Source of the DNA: Xanthobacter autotrophicus
Lineage (GTDB): Bacteria > Pseudomonadota > Alphaproteobacteria > Rhizobiales > Xanthobacteraceae
Assembly (NCBI RefSeq): GCF_029991245.1
Contig: NZ_JAIVFO010000040.1
Span: 1-32,337 of the forward strand
DNA: 32,337 bases
Direction: 5' to 3'
The notes under the pieces are model-generated. The model saw nothing but the letters and a program-made list of their open reading frames with translations. It was not told the origin of the DNA and did not search any database. Within the stretch, counting starts at the first letter, position 1; each line of letters begins with the position of its first letter. Positions 8,105-16,418 of this stretch are shown here, piece after piece. The position numbers and the translations under genes were made by a program.

Positions 8105-8551
8105 ATGGCAGGTCGCACGAAGAAGGCGCAAATTTCCGTCTATCTCGAGCCCGACATCATGGAGCTACTCGCGCACTACGCCGCCCAGCGCGACCAGTCC
8201 ATGTCCCTGATCGCCCAGGCCGCGATCGCCTCCTTCCTGTCGCCCGACAGCTCCGAGCGCCAGGAGGCCGCTCTTGCCCGGCGCCTCGGCCAGATCGATC
8301 GCCGCCTCGCGCGGCTGGAGCGGGATCTCGGCATCTCGACCGAGGCCTTCGCCACCTTCATCCGCTTCTGGCTCGCCACCACCCCCGCGCTGCCCGAACC
8401 CGCCGCCCAGGCCACGCGGGCCAAGCTCTCCGAGCGCTATGCAGCCTACACCCGCGCGCTTGGCCGGCGCCTCGCCAAGGGGCCGCAGCTGCGGCAGGAG
8501 ATCGGGGAGGATGTTGGTGGATCGGAGAAAGACGGGGGCGGCCGGAGTTGA
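8105..8551 (+). CDS. CopG/ribbon-helix-helix conjugation-associated protein
   Basis: A 148-residue protein with an N-terminal ribbon-helix-helix (KKAQISVYLEPDIMELLAHYAAQ, residues 6-28, then SLIAQAAIASFL). A charged helical region follows (residues 55-90) that could form a coiled coil. Genes of this type often sit directly between traG and trbB in related ICEs, and it is the last plus-strand gene before the cargo here. The role is probably transcriptional control of the transfer genes, or assistance to the relaxosome; this is inferred. The glycine-rich C terminus (EDVGGSEKDGGGRS) may have been altered at the cargo junction. Confidence 0.82.
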   Translation: MAGRTKKAQISVYLEPDIMELLAHYAAQRDQSMSLIAQAAIASFLSPDSSERQEAALARRLGQIDRRLARLERDLGISTEAFATFIRFWLATTPALPEPAAQATRAKLSERYAAYTRALGRRLAKGPQLRQEIGEDVGGSEKDGGGRS

Positions 8552-8724
8552 AGTTTGGCCGGCACTGGCGACGTCCACTTTGAGGCAGTCATGCGGAATC
8601 AGCCCGCGCTCTTGAAGCCTGATCGGGGATGTTCATGCGGTCGTTCTAAAATGACGCAGCCTGAATGTCCTCGGCGCTCGCCCAATGTTCCGCCATTCCT
8701 CGACCGAGAGCGATCATTTGCTCT

Positions 8725-10347
8725 TCACTCTGCCCCTGGAAGGGGGGGCAGACCCAACTCCTTAAGAAAAGCGTTGTGCTTCGCCGTCGACGCCCGGATT
8801 TGGTTCTCGATATCCACCAACTCGATTTGCGTAGCTGCCAGATCGATCTCCTCCTCACCGACAGCGGTGCTGATGTAGCGAGAGATGTTTAAATTATAGC
8901 CCTCCTCAGCAATTCTCTCCATGCTGACGCGCTTGGAATAGCGGTCCTCTTCCTTTCGGAACTGGTAGGCCTCGAGGATCTTGGCGATATGCTCGTCCGT
9001 GAGCTGGTTCTGGCGCTTGCCTTTCGCAAAGTGCTCTGCCGCGTTTATAAAGAGCACATCATCCGATTTCTTACATTTCTTGAGCACAAGGATGCAGACT
9101 GGGATCCCGGTCGAGTAGAACAAGTTGGCGGGCAAGCCGATGACCGTGTCGATATGACCGTCGTTCAGCAGCTTGGTGCGGATGCGTTCTTCGGCACCAC
9201 CCCGGAACAGGGCGCCGTGGGGCAGGATGATGGCCATCACGCCGTCATCCTTCAGATAGTGAAGTCCGTGTAGGAGGAAGGCGAAGTCGGCGGCCGACTT
9301 GGGCGCCAGCCCGTAGTTCTTGAACCGCACATCGTCGCCCATCGCCTCCGTCGGTTCCCAGCGCAAGCTGAAGGGCGGGTTGGCTACGATGGCCTCGAAG
9401 GAGGGCTTCTTGGCGGGATTCAACTCGCGTAGGATGTCCCAGTCATTGGTCAGCGTGTCACCGTGATAAATCTCGAATTCTGTGTCTTTGACGCCGTGCA
9501 GCAGCATGTTCATGCGCGCGAGGTTATAGGTGGTGATGTTCTTTTCCTGCCCGTAAATTCTGCCGATGCCGTGCGGTCCCATGCGCTTGCGCACGTTCAG
9601 CAGCAGCGAACCAGAGCCGCACGCGAAATCAAACACGCTGGCGAGCCGTTCTCTCTTTCCGGTTGCGGGCTCCTGGCTGTCGAGCGTCACGATCGCTGAC
9701 AGGATGTCTGACACCTGCTGCGGGGTATAGAATTCGCCGGCCTTCTTGCCGGAGCCGGCGGCGAATTGGCCGATCAGATACTCGTAGGCGTCGCCCAACG
9801 CATCCACATCGGATGAGAAGTCGGCTAGCCCTTCAGCGATCTTGGTGATGATGGTACAGAGTTTGGCGTTGCGATCTGCATAGGACCGGCCGAGCTTGTC
9901 AGAGCCGAGATTTATTTCCGAGAAAAGGCCACCAAACGTGCTCTGAAACGACTCGTTCTCGATGTATTTGAAGCCCGCCTGCAGAGTGTTCAAGAGTTCG
10001 TCGTTCCGGGTACGCGCCATATGGGCGATGCTGGTCCAGAGGTGTTCCGGCTTGATGATGTAGTGCGCCTTGAGGCGCATCTGCTTCTCAAAAGCCGCAA
10101 CATCATCGGGGTTCTGCGCATACCAGACCGATAGGGGCGAACGCCCGCCATTGCCAATCGCGTTGGGATCGGGGTAGTCGCGCCCCAGCTCCTTCTTCGC
10201 GGCCACCTCGTAATTGTCGGAGAGGTAGCGCAGGAAGAGGAAAGACAGCATGTAGTCGCGGAAATCGTCCGCGTTCATTGCGCCGCGCAGCTGGTCAGCA
10301 ATGTTCCAGAGCGTTTTGCCCAGCTGCTTTTGGATTTGGTCGTTCAT
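8725..10347 (-). CDS. hsdM: Type I DNA methyltransferase subunit HsdM
   Basis: A 540-residue N6-adenine methyltransferase. HsdM_N helical domain spans about residues 5-150. The AdoMet motif FDFACGSGSLLL begins at residue 239 and the catalytic NPPF is at residues 323-326. It methylates the HsdS-specified site and is required in the restriction complex. It is the last gene of a minus-strand operon and its start overlaps the PrrC-like gene by 4 nt. Oddity: seven C residues (coding strand) lie ten codons before the stop; one base fewer would extend the frame by about 34 codons to a TAG near 8646. The shorter end (ELGLPPLPGAE) looks natural for the family. Confidence 0.95.
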   Translation of the reverse strand: MNDQIQKQLGKTLWNIADQLRGAMNADDFRDYMLSFLFLRYLSDNYEVAAKKELGRDYPDPNAIGNGGRSPLSVWYAQNPDDVAAFEKQMRLKAHYIIKPEHLWTSIAHMARTRNDELLNTLQAGFKYIENESFQSTFGGLFSEINLGSDKLGRSYADRNAKLCTIITKIAEGLADFSSDVDALGDAYEYLIGQFAAGSGKKAGEFYTPQQVSDILSAIVTLDSQEPATGKRERLASVFDFACGSGSLLLNVRKRMGPHGIGRIYGQEKNITTYNLARMNMLLHGVKDTEFEIYHGDTLTNDWDILRELNPAKKPSFEAIVANPPFSLRWEPTEAMGDDVRFKNYGLAPKSAADFAFLLHGLHYLKDDGVMAIILPHGALFRGGAEERIRTKLLNDGHIDTVIGLPANLFYSTGIPVCILVLKKCKKSDDVLFINAAEHFAKGKRQNQLTDEHIAKILEAYQFRKEEDRYSKRVSMERIAEEGYNLNISRYISTAVGEEEIDLAATQIELVDIENQIRASTAKHNAFLKELGLPPLPGAE

Positions 10348-11564
10348 TGTGCAGGTGCTTCCTCGGGGGCGGGCGCAGGCGCTGGTGTTGCGGGAAGAAT
10401 TCCCGGTAGGGCGAACTCAAACCGCGTGATGAATTCGCGCAGAATGCGACGGAAAAGCTCCTTGTTGTCCTCGCCCATTTCCGTGGGTTCGTGGATGGCA
10501 TACGCGCCGTGGCTGAGCAGGTTCAGGGCACGGTTGAACAGCGCCAAGTCATCCTCACTGAGCTTCTTAAGGCAAAAAGCAATGCTCCGATGCCCGAAGA
10601 AGGACGCCGTTTTCTCCATGACACTGCGCAGGGCGTTGAAATGGAAGGTGTAGAGCTTTCCCTTGGCGGGATCGGCGGCATGCTGCAATTCCGCCAAAGT
10701 GGCGACGTGGTGGAAGAAGGGGGTGTCGTCGGTGGCCTGAAGCGTGTAGGCACCGTCTCCGTCCGGGCGGTGCAGGAAATAGCGCTTGTGGGTGATCCTT
10801 GGCTCGCCGTCGATTCGCCTGCCGAACTCGTTGCACATCACGTTGAAAAACAAGGAGTGATGCGAAGAAAAGATCACTTTGATCGGCGCAGGCACACCCG
10901 CACCATCTTTCCGCGTCGTCGCCCGACGAAGGAGTTTCGCCAGATCGCAGGCGACGGAGATCGCGTTGTTGTCATCGAGCGATGAGATCGGATCGTCGAT
11001 ATAGAGGTACTTCTTTCCCTGATAGGATTCATGACCGTCGAGCATGCGCTCACAGATCGCCATGAAAACGCACCAGATGAAGATGTTCTGCTCGCCGCGC
11101 GACACCTTGATGTTGGTCTCGTCGCCCTTTCGGAAACTCACGTAGTCCGGCTTGGAGACAGTCCCGTTTTCTGCGGGAAGCTCCTTGTAGGTGAAGTCAA
11201 ATTCAAAGTCGGCATAGCGAAAGAGGTACTGGGCAATTGTTTCGTCCAGCGCGAGTTCGGTCATCGCGTTGAAGAAGGACGACTTGTCGTTCAGTTGCAG
11301 GCGGCGCACGCTGTCGCCTTCGAGGTCGTTTTCCCAGACGAACAGATCCTCGGTGAAGGCGTTGAAATAGAGCGTGTCGGGGGTGCCGGTGGGGTTCTTC
11401 GTCTTATGCTTGCGCTTGCCTGCGTCCTTGAACTCCATCGACAGGCGCGTCTTGCCGGTGCGGTTATAGGCAAAAATCAATAGCAGCGAGACCGGCTTCG
11501 TGGGGTTGTTGAGATCGTCACGAAGCCGGGCCACCAGCGACCTCAAGTTATTGTATTTACTCAT
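10344..11564 (-). CDS. PrrC-like ABC-ATPase, candidate anticodon nuclease
   Basis: A 406-residue protein lying between hsdS and hsdM, with 4-nt overlaps on both sides. N-terminal ABC-type ATPase: Walker A AYNRTGKT (residues 32-39, alanine in place of the usual first glycine), signature-like VSRGEQNIF (154-162), Walker B/D-loop YLYIDDPISSLDD (186-198), and an H-loop candidate SSHH (233-236). The C-terminal region has R313, E317 and H352. Known: E. coli PrrC, about 396 residues, sits in a type I restriction locus and cuts tRNA-Lys using Arg320, Glu324 and His356. The same R-x3-E spacing and a similar distance to the histidine suggest the same activity. ATP-hydrolysing guard function and tRNA target are inferred. 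The main alternative is a non-nuclease AAA protein of the restriction locus. Confidence 0.78.
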   Translation of the reverse strand: MSKYNNLRSLVARLRDDLNNPTKPVSLLLIFAYNRTGKTRLSMEFKDAGKRKHKTKNPTGTPDTLYFNAFTEDLFVWENDLEGDSVRRLQLNDKSSFFNAMTELALDETIAQYLFRYADFEFDFTYKELPAENGTVSKPDYVSFRKGDETNIKVSRGEQNIFIWCVFMAICERMLDGHESYQGKKYLYIDDPISSLDDNNAISVACDLAKLLRRATTRKDGAGVPAPIKVIFSSHHSLFFNVMCNEFGRRIDGEPRITHKRYFLHRPDGDGAYTLQATDDTPFFHHVATLAELQHAADPAKGKLYTFHFNALRSVMEKTASFFGHRSIAFCLKKLSEDDLALFNRALNLLSHGAYAIHEPTEMGEDNKELFRRILREFITRFEFALPGILPATPAPAPAPEEAPAQ

Positions 11565-12850
11565 ACTTCGGCCTCCCCAATGGATGGGAAGAGCAGCTGC
11601 ATCAGCCCCTTCTTGTGGGTCTTGAGGGTGTCGAGCCTTCGGCTCTCGGCGGCGATGAGGTCGTCGAGGGAGGTGAGGCAGTCTGCGATGCGCTGTTGTT
11701 CGCGGGGCGATGGCAGTAGCATCTCAACTTTAACAAGGTCCGACTTCTTTACGTGGACGAACGAAGCTTTGAACCCATGCGTCCTTCTTGCAATTTCTTC
11801 TTCAACCTTCGCAAGAACCAGTAACGCGAACTGTAATGTGACCTGCTGATCATCCATCAGCACCTTGAAAATATGCTGATTCAAGACGCCAGACGGGCCA
11901 TTCCAAATACGAGCACCGAAAGACGAACCCAGCGTTCCAGACCAAGCAAATAGTAAATCTCCTGGTTCGACGCGGTTTCGTTCTGGCACTGGCTCTTGGG
12001 AGTAATTGAACTCAGCGGACGGGTCGTTCAGATTCTGGATGCGGATGATTGGAGTCCCGCTCGTTTGCCAATCCTCGGGCTTGAAGGCGCATCCGTTAAT
12101 GAGGCTAAACATCTCTTCAATTGTCCGAACTTCCCACTCCCCCGCCTCGCGAAACTCGGGGAAGCGGAGGCGCGGTTGGGTTTCGCCTTCCTGGGGGAAA
12201 AGCTGCTGCATCAGGCCCTTCTTGTGGGCCTTCAGCGCGTCCACCTTCCGCCCCTGCGCCGCGATCAGCGCGTCTGCAGAAGCCAAACAGTCGGCGATCT
12301 TTTGTTGCTCGAGGAGGGTCGGCGTTGCGATCTCTATTCCAAAGAATGTGTTTTTGCTGATGTTTAGCAAGCCGTTGCTTCGCGCGCCGCTCGTGATGTG
12401 CTTCTTGAGCTGGTTTCCGTGCTGATTCTGCTCAAAGCAGTACTGAAAGAAACCGTTCGAGTAGCCGGCTTTGAGGCGGAAGGCGATGAACACGTTAGGC
12501 GCAGCCACCTGACCCCAGCCTTGCAAGAGGTAAATGCACCCTTGGGGAAATTTTAGCGAATTGCCTTTGTTGAAGACAAAATCACCGTCTCGAACCAGAG
12601 TATAAAGCTGATACTGATTGCCAGAGATATCGCGCCCAAATTTCTCGGCCTGTGGGACGAAACCAATGCCAGCCGAAATGCTTACCGGGGTGAGCTTTTT
12701 TTCGCCAACACGTTCATCAACCGGAACAGATGCCCTTCGTAGGCTCACCGAATTCCATGCTGGAGCATCCTGAAACTCGGGGAAGCGCCGCTTCGGTACC
12801 AAGGCAGACCCACCGCTCGTCGCGGCAGACGATTTCATTTTACTGCTCAT
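11561..12850 (-). CDS. hsdS: Type I restriction specificity subunit HsdS
   Basis: About 429 residues with two target-recognition domains. Each is followed by a conserved helical repeat: EQQKIADCLASADALIAAQ with AHKKGLMQQLFP, and EQQRIADCLTSLDDLIAAE with THKKGLMQLLFP. Each domain is preceded by an RFPEF block. The two repeats are alike at DNA level too (11587-11700 and 12195-12314), which would allow exchange of recognition domains by recombination. The subunit sets the DNA site for HsdM and HsdR. ATG 12850 overlaps the hsdR end by 11 nt; an ATG at 12838 just after the hsdR stop is an alternative. The site recognised cannot be read from sequence. Confidence 0.94.
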   Translation of the reverse strand: MSSKMKSSAATSGGSALVPKRRFPEFQDAPAWNSVSLRRASVPVDERVGEKKLTPVSISAGIGFVPQAEKFGRDISGNQYQLYTLVRDGDFVFNKGNSLKFPQGCIYLLQGWGQVAAPNVFIAFRLKAGYSNGFFQYCFEQNQHGNQLKKHITSGARSNGLLNISKNTFFGIEIATPTLLEQQKIADCLASADALIAAQGRKVDALKAHKKGLMQQLFPQEGETQPRLRFPEFREAGEWEVRTIEEMFSLINGCAFKPEDWQTSGTPIIRIQNLNDPSAEFNYSQEPVPERNRVEPGDLLFAWSGTLGSSFGARIWNGPSGVLNQHIFKVLMDDQQVTLQFALLVLAKVEEEIARRTHGFKASFVHVKKSDLVKVEMLLPSPREQQRIADCLTSLDDLIAAESRRLDTLKTHKKGLMQLLFPSIGEAEV

Positions 12851-15800
12851 AAGCGCTGAGCCCCGAGATTTCACGGCCGCCGGCGCGCTTGAGGAGCAGC
12901 GGCATAAGGTCGGTCATCAAGTCCAGTTCCTTTACCCGACGGGCTTTCCAGTTCAGGCCGAGGGGTTCCATCAGGTCGGTCAGCGCCTCGCCATCAAAGA
13001 TCATCCGTTGCAGGATGCCATCGACGAAGCCATGAAGCGCCTCGGAGGCAAGGTCGTGCTTGCCCGCGATGCCCGCCAGCTCCGCCGCGTTCTTCTCTGC
13101 CTTGAATCGGCTATAGCCCTCGCGGATGGCCTTCTCACTCAGACCCTCACCCGCCTTCAGCGTGGCGATATAGGCGGCGATGTCCTCGCGCTCGTCCATG
13201 AACTTGGCGTCGGACTGGATCAGGCCGATCAGCTCCTCGCGGCTCATCTTCTGCTTGCCGGGGGTCGCCTCGGAATAGCGGGCGATCAGGCCCATGATAT
13301 AGTCGTAGTCGATGACGGCAGAGGCAAAGAGCACGAACTCGAAATCGATCTGGTCGGCCTCCGGGGTCGGCTTGTCCGCACCCTTACCCTGCTGAGCCCG
13401 AAGGCGCTGGGCTGTTTCCAGATAGGCACCGCGGAAACCCAGAAGGCTCTCGCGCGGCAGGACCTGTTCGATCGTGGCGGCGTTTTCCGGAGTCAAGTCG
13501 GTATACTGGTCAAGCTGGGTCTTGAGCCGCTGGACCTCCTTGAAATGCTCGATGAAGGCCGCGCGCGCCGCGTCGCCCTTGAGGTTGGGCACAGCGTCGG
13601 GGGCGCAGTCGAGGCCCTGCGATTTCATGAAGGCGTCGAGCTTCTGCACCGCGCTTTCAAGTTTCTGGATAACCACCGGGGCCTTGTCGACCAGCCAGAT
13701 TTCGCGGGCCTTTTCGGCAGCCGCCTCGCCCGAGAAAAGGGCGATGGCGGTATCGACGGCCGCCTGCTGTTGGCGGAAGTCGAGGATATTCCCATAGGGC
13801 TTGGTGGCGTTCAGCACTCGGTTGGTGCGCGAGAAGGCCTGGATCAGGCCGTGATGCTTCAGATTTTTGTCGACGTAGAGGGTGTTCAGGAACTTGGAGT
13901 CGAAGCCCGTCAGCAACATGTCCACCACGATCGTGATATCGATCTTGTGGTGCGACTGGTTGGGATAAGCCTTCTTCAGATCGGCATCAGGCCACTGCTG
14001 ATCTTTGATGCGCTTCTGCACGTCTTGATAATAGAGGTCGAATTCGCCGATCTTGTGGTTTGTACCGTAGTTGGCGTTGTAGTCCGCGAGGATGGCCTTC
14101 AGGGCCTCCTTCTTCTTTTCAGGTTCAACGGCGTTGTCTTCCTTTTCCTGTGGCAGATCCTCCTGAATCTGCTTCACGTCAGGATCGCCCTCGGCGGGCG
14201 GGGAGAAGACGCACGCGATGTTCAGAGGCCGGAAGCTCGGATCGGCGGCGTGCTTCTCGGCCTGCATGGCCTCGAACAAGGAGTGATACTCGATGGCGTC
14301 ATTGATCGACGACGTGGCAAGCAAGGCGTTGAACCGCCGCTGACCCGTGGCCGCGTCGTGCCTAGTCAGGATCGCCTCGATGATCGCCCGCTTGGCTAGC
14401 GGTTCACCCGGCTTCGGCAGGGATTTGCCCTGCGGCTTGAAGTAGTCGACATGGAAGCGAAGCACGTTTCCGTCTTCGATGGCATGCGTGATCGTGTAGG
14501 TGTGAAGACGCTGCTGGAAGAGGTCTTCCGTCGTCTTCATGCTGGCCTGCGTGTCTTCGATCTTCTGGTGAGCCGCGTTCTGATCGAAGATCGGTGTTCC
14601 GGTGAAGCCAAAGAGCTGCGCACGAGGAAAGAAATCCTTGATGGCCTTGTGGTTCTCGCCGAACTGCGACCGATGGCACTCGTCGAAGATAAAGGCGATG
14701 CGCTTGTCGCGAAGGGGCTCAAGCTGCTCCTTGAAGCTTTTTTTGCCATCCCTTTTCTGCTGCTTGTTACGCTTGCTGTTTTCGTCGAGCGCAAGGCCGA
14801 GTTTCTGGATCGTGCAGACGATGACCTTGTCGGCGTAGTCGTCTGAGAGCAGGCGGCGGACAAGGGATGCAGTGTTGGTGTTTTCCTCAACGCAGCCCTC
14901 CTGGAATTTGTTGAACTCCTCCCGCGTCTGCCGATCGAGATCCTTTCGGTCCACGACGAAGAGGCACTTCTCAATGTCCGGATTGTCCTTCAAAAGCGTT
15001 GATGCCTTGAAGGAAGTCAGCGTCTTGCCGCTGCCTGTGGTGTGCCAGATGTAGCCATTGCCGCAGTCTTGCGCGATGGAGTCGACAATCGCCTTCACCG
15101 CGTAGATCTGATAGGGACGCATCATCAGGAGCTTTTGCTCACTTGCGACCAGAACCATGTAGCGGCTGATTGTCTGGCCGAGCGTGCACTTCGCGAGAAA
15201 GCCTTCGGCAAAGCTGTCGAGATGGACAATCTTCTTATTGTCTACATCCGCGAATTCATATGCCGGCAGAAAACGCTCCTCCGCATTGAAGGCGAAGTGA
15301 CGAGAATTGTTGTTCGCGAAATAGAACGTTCGATCTCGATTGCTGACAATGAAGAGCTGTAGAAAACACAATATCGTTTTGGTATAGCCGTTTCCAGGGT
15401 CGTTCTTGTATTCGACAATCTGCTCCATCGCCCGACGAGGGCTAATGCCGAGGGTCTTCAGTTCAATCTGAACAACCGGCACACCGTTGATCAGCAAAAT
15501 TACATCGTACCGATGATGGCTATTGTCCGTGTTGATGCGGAGCTGATTGACCACCTCAAAATAATTTTTGCACCAGTCCTTGATGTTGACGAGGGTGTAG
15601 TTGAGCGGCGTGCCGTCATCACGGGTAAAGCTGTTGCGCTCGCGAAGGGTGCGGGCAGCAGTGAAGACATCCGGCGTGACGATCTCGTCTATCAGGCGCG
15701 CGAATTCGGAGTCAGTGAGGCTGACGCGATTAAGCGCCTCGAATTTCGTACGGAAATTCTGCTCCAGAGAGGCGCGGTCGCGAATGTCCGGACGATACTC

Positions 15801-15869
15801 ATATTTGAGATCGCGGAGCTTGTTGACCAAGGTCGCTTCTAGATCGCGCTCGGGTGTGACCATTGCCAT
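12840..15869 (-). CDS. hsdR: Type I restriction endonuclease subunit HsdR
   Basis: A 1009-residue motor-nuclease of the EcoR124I-like (type IC) kind. The PD-(D/E)xK nuclease reads D122-x13-E136-x-K138 (in YDVILLINGVPVVQIELKT), the same spacing as in EcoR124I. Superfamily 2 helicase motifs follow: TTGSGKT (277-283), DECH (396-399) and TGTP (423-426). Near the C terminus are the helical regions that contact the methylase. It translocates and cleaves unmodified DNA. The gene is intact, lies 9 nt after the phd-like gene and overlaps hsdS. The operon order R-S-(PrrC-like)-M differs from the E. coli prr order M-S-PrrC-R. Confidence 0.96.
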   Translation of the reverse strand: MAMVTPERDLEATLVNKLRDLKYEYRPDIRDRASLEQNFRTKFEALNRVSLTDSEFARLIDEIVTPDVFTAARTLRERNSFTRDDGTPLNYTLVNIKDWCKNYFEVVNQLRINTDNSHHRYDVILLINGVPVVQIELKTLGISPRRAMEQIVEYKNDPGNGYTKTILCFLQLFIVSNRDRTFYFANNNSRHFAFNAEERFLPAYEFADVDNKKIVHLDSFAEGFLAKCTLGQTISRYMVLVASEQKLLMMRPYQIYAVKAIVDSIAQDCGNGYIWHTTGSGKTLTSFKASTLLKDNPDIEKCLFVVDRKDLDRQTREEFNKFQEGCVEENTNTASLVRRLLSDDYADKVIVCTIQKLGLALDENSKRNKQQKRDGKKSFKEQLEPLRDKRIAFIFDECHRSQFGENHKAIKDFFPRAQLFGFTGTPIFDQNAAHQKIEDTQASMKTTEDLFQQRLHTYTITHAIEDGNVLRFHVDYFKPQGKSLPKPGEPLAKRAIIEAILTRHDAATGQRRFNALLATSSINDAIEYHSLFEAMQAEKHAADPSFRPLNIACVFSPPAEGDPDVKQIQEDLPQEKEDNAVEPEKKKEALKAILADYNANYGTNHKIGEFDLYYQDVQKRIKDQQWPDADLKKAYPNQSHHKIDITIVVDMLLTGFDSKFLNTLYVDKNLKHHGLIQAFSRTNRVLNATKPYGNILDFRQQQAAVDTAIALFSGEAAAEKAREIWLVDKAPVVIQKLESAVQKLDAFMKSQGLDCAPDAVPNLKGDAARAAFIEHFKEVQRLKTQLDQYTDLTPENAATIEQVLPRESLLGFRGAYLETAQRLRAQQGKGADKPTPEADQIDFEFVLFASAVIDYDYIMGLIARYSEATPGKQKMSREELIGLIQSDAKFMDEREDIAAYIATLKAGEGLSEKAIREGYSRFKAEKNAAELAGIAGKHDLASEALHGFVDGILQRMIFDGEALTDLMEPLGLNWKARRVKELDLMTDLMPLLLKRAGGREISGLSAYEQ

Positions 15870-15878
15870 AAATGCAAC

Positions 15879-16097
15879 TCAGTTCTCTTCAGTGCCGGTT
15901 GGATGGGTTGCCTTGCTCTTGGTCAAATTCCTGTCCTCGCCACCCACGTCGCCGACCTTCAATCTCTCGTATTCCTCAACTGCCATCACCACCACGACTG
16001 GTCGACCATGCTTAGCGACCAACACCGGTTCAGCGCGAGCCATGTCGATCAGTCGGCCGAAGCCATACTTCGCGTCTTTCGCGCTCAGAGTTTTCAT
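15879..16097 (-). CDS. Phd/YefM-family antitoxin-like regulator
   Basis: A 72-residue protein with the Phd/YefM fold pattern: LSAKDAKYGFGRLIDMARAEPVLVAKHGRPVVVVMAVEEYERL at residues 4-46, then a short charged tail. Family members bind operator DNA through the N terminus and neutralise a toxin with the C terminus. No Doc, YoeB or other small toxin gene is adjacent; hsdR starts 9 nt downstream. It is therefore probably the first cistron of the hsd operon and may act as its autorepressor (inference). ATG 16097 gives the standard MKTLSAKDAK start; the longer frame from 16136 would add 13 atypical residues and run into the palindrome. Confidence 0.85.
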   Translation of the reverse strand: MKTLSAKDAKYGFGRLIDMARAEPVLVAKHGRPVVVVMAVEEYERLKVGDVGGEDRNLTKSKATHPTGTEEN

Positions 16098-16418
16098 GGC
16101 GTGATTCCAAAACATGCATTCGGTAGTTTTGGCCAAATTGGCCTAAAACGCAACGGTGCCCGCTTTGTGATAAAATCGATGCCAAGCGGGTAGGGGGCGT
16201 GAAAATTGGCCGCTCTCGCTCCCACCCCACCGGAATCGGCGCCAGGAGATTATCCAACCGCGGCACTACCCGCAGCCGCCTATCAAGGATTGCCTCGACG
16301 GGTCCGGGGGGTGAGCGGGGTCAAGGCCGCGCGCCATCTCGCCCGCTTCGGCACCGTTCCCGGCTGCTCGCCTTGATACCGAATGCCCCCAAACGGGCAC
16401 GCCACGTGCCGCCCGCAA
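16098..16418. other. Intergenic region between the phd-hsd operon and fic
   Basis: This 321-bp gap lies upstream of the phd-hsd operon and downstream of fic, both on the minus strand. It contains the palindrome at 16131-16143, a second AAATTGGCC copy at 16203-16211, and a short GC hairpin near the fic end (TGCCC/GGGCA around 16385-16400). No convincing gene is seen; short frames here have arginine-rich composition typical of shadows. Confidence 0.6.
16131..16143. promoter_or_regulatory. Palindromic operator candidate for the phd-hsd operon
   Basis: GGCCAAATTGGCC is a perfect palindrome around a single central base, 34 bp upstream of the phd-like start codon. Phd-family proteins bind such palindromes in their own promoters. 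The half-site AAATTGGCC recurs at 16203-16211. Assignment to the Phd-like protein is inferred from position. Confidence 0.5.

Noticed and set aside
16030-16266. Minus-strand frame of 78 codons overlapping the phd-like gene
   Set aside because: It is in another frame of the phd-like gene and its promoter; no conserved features.
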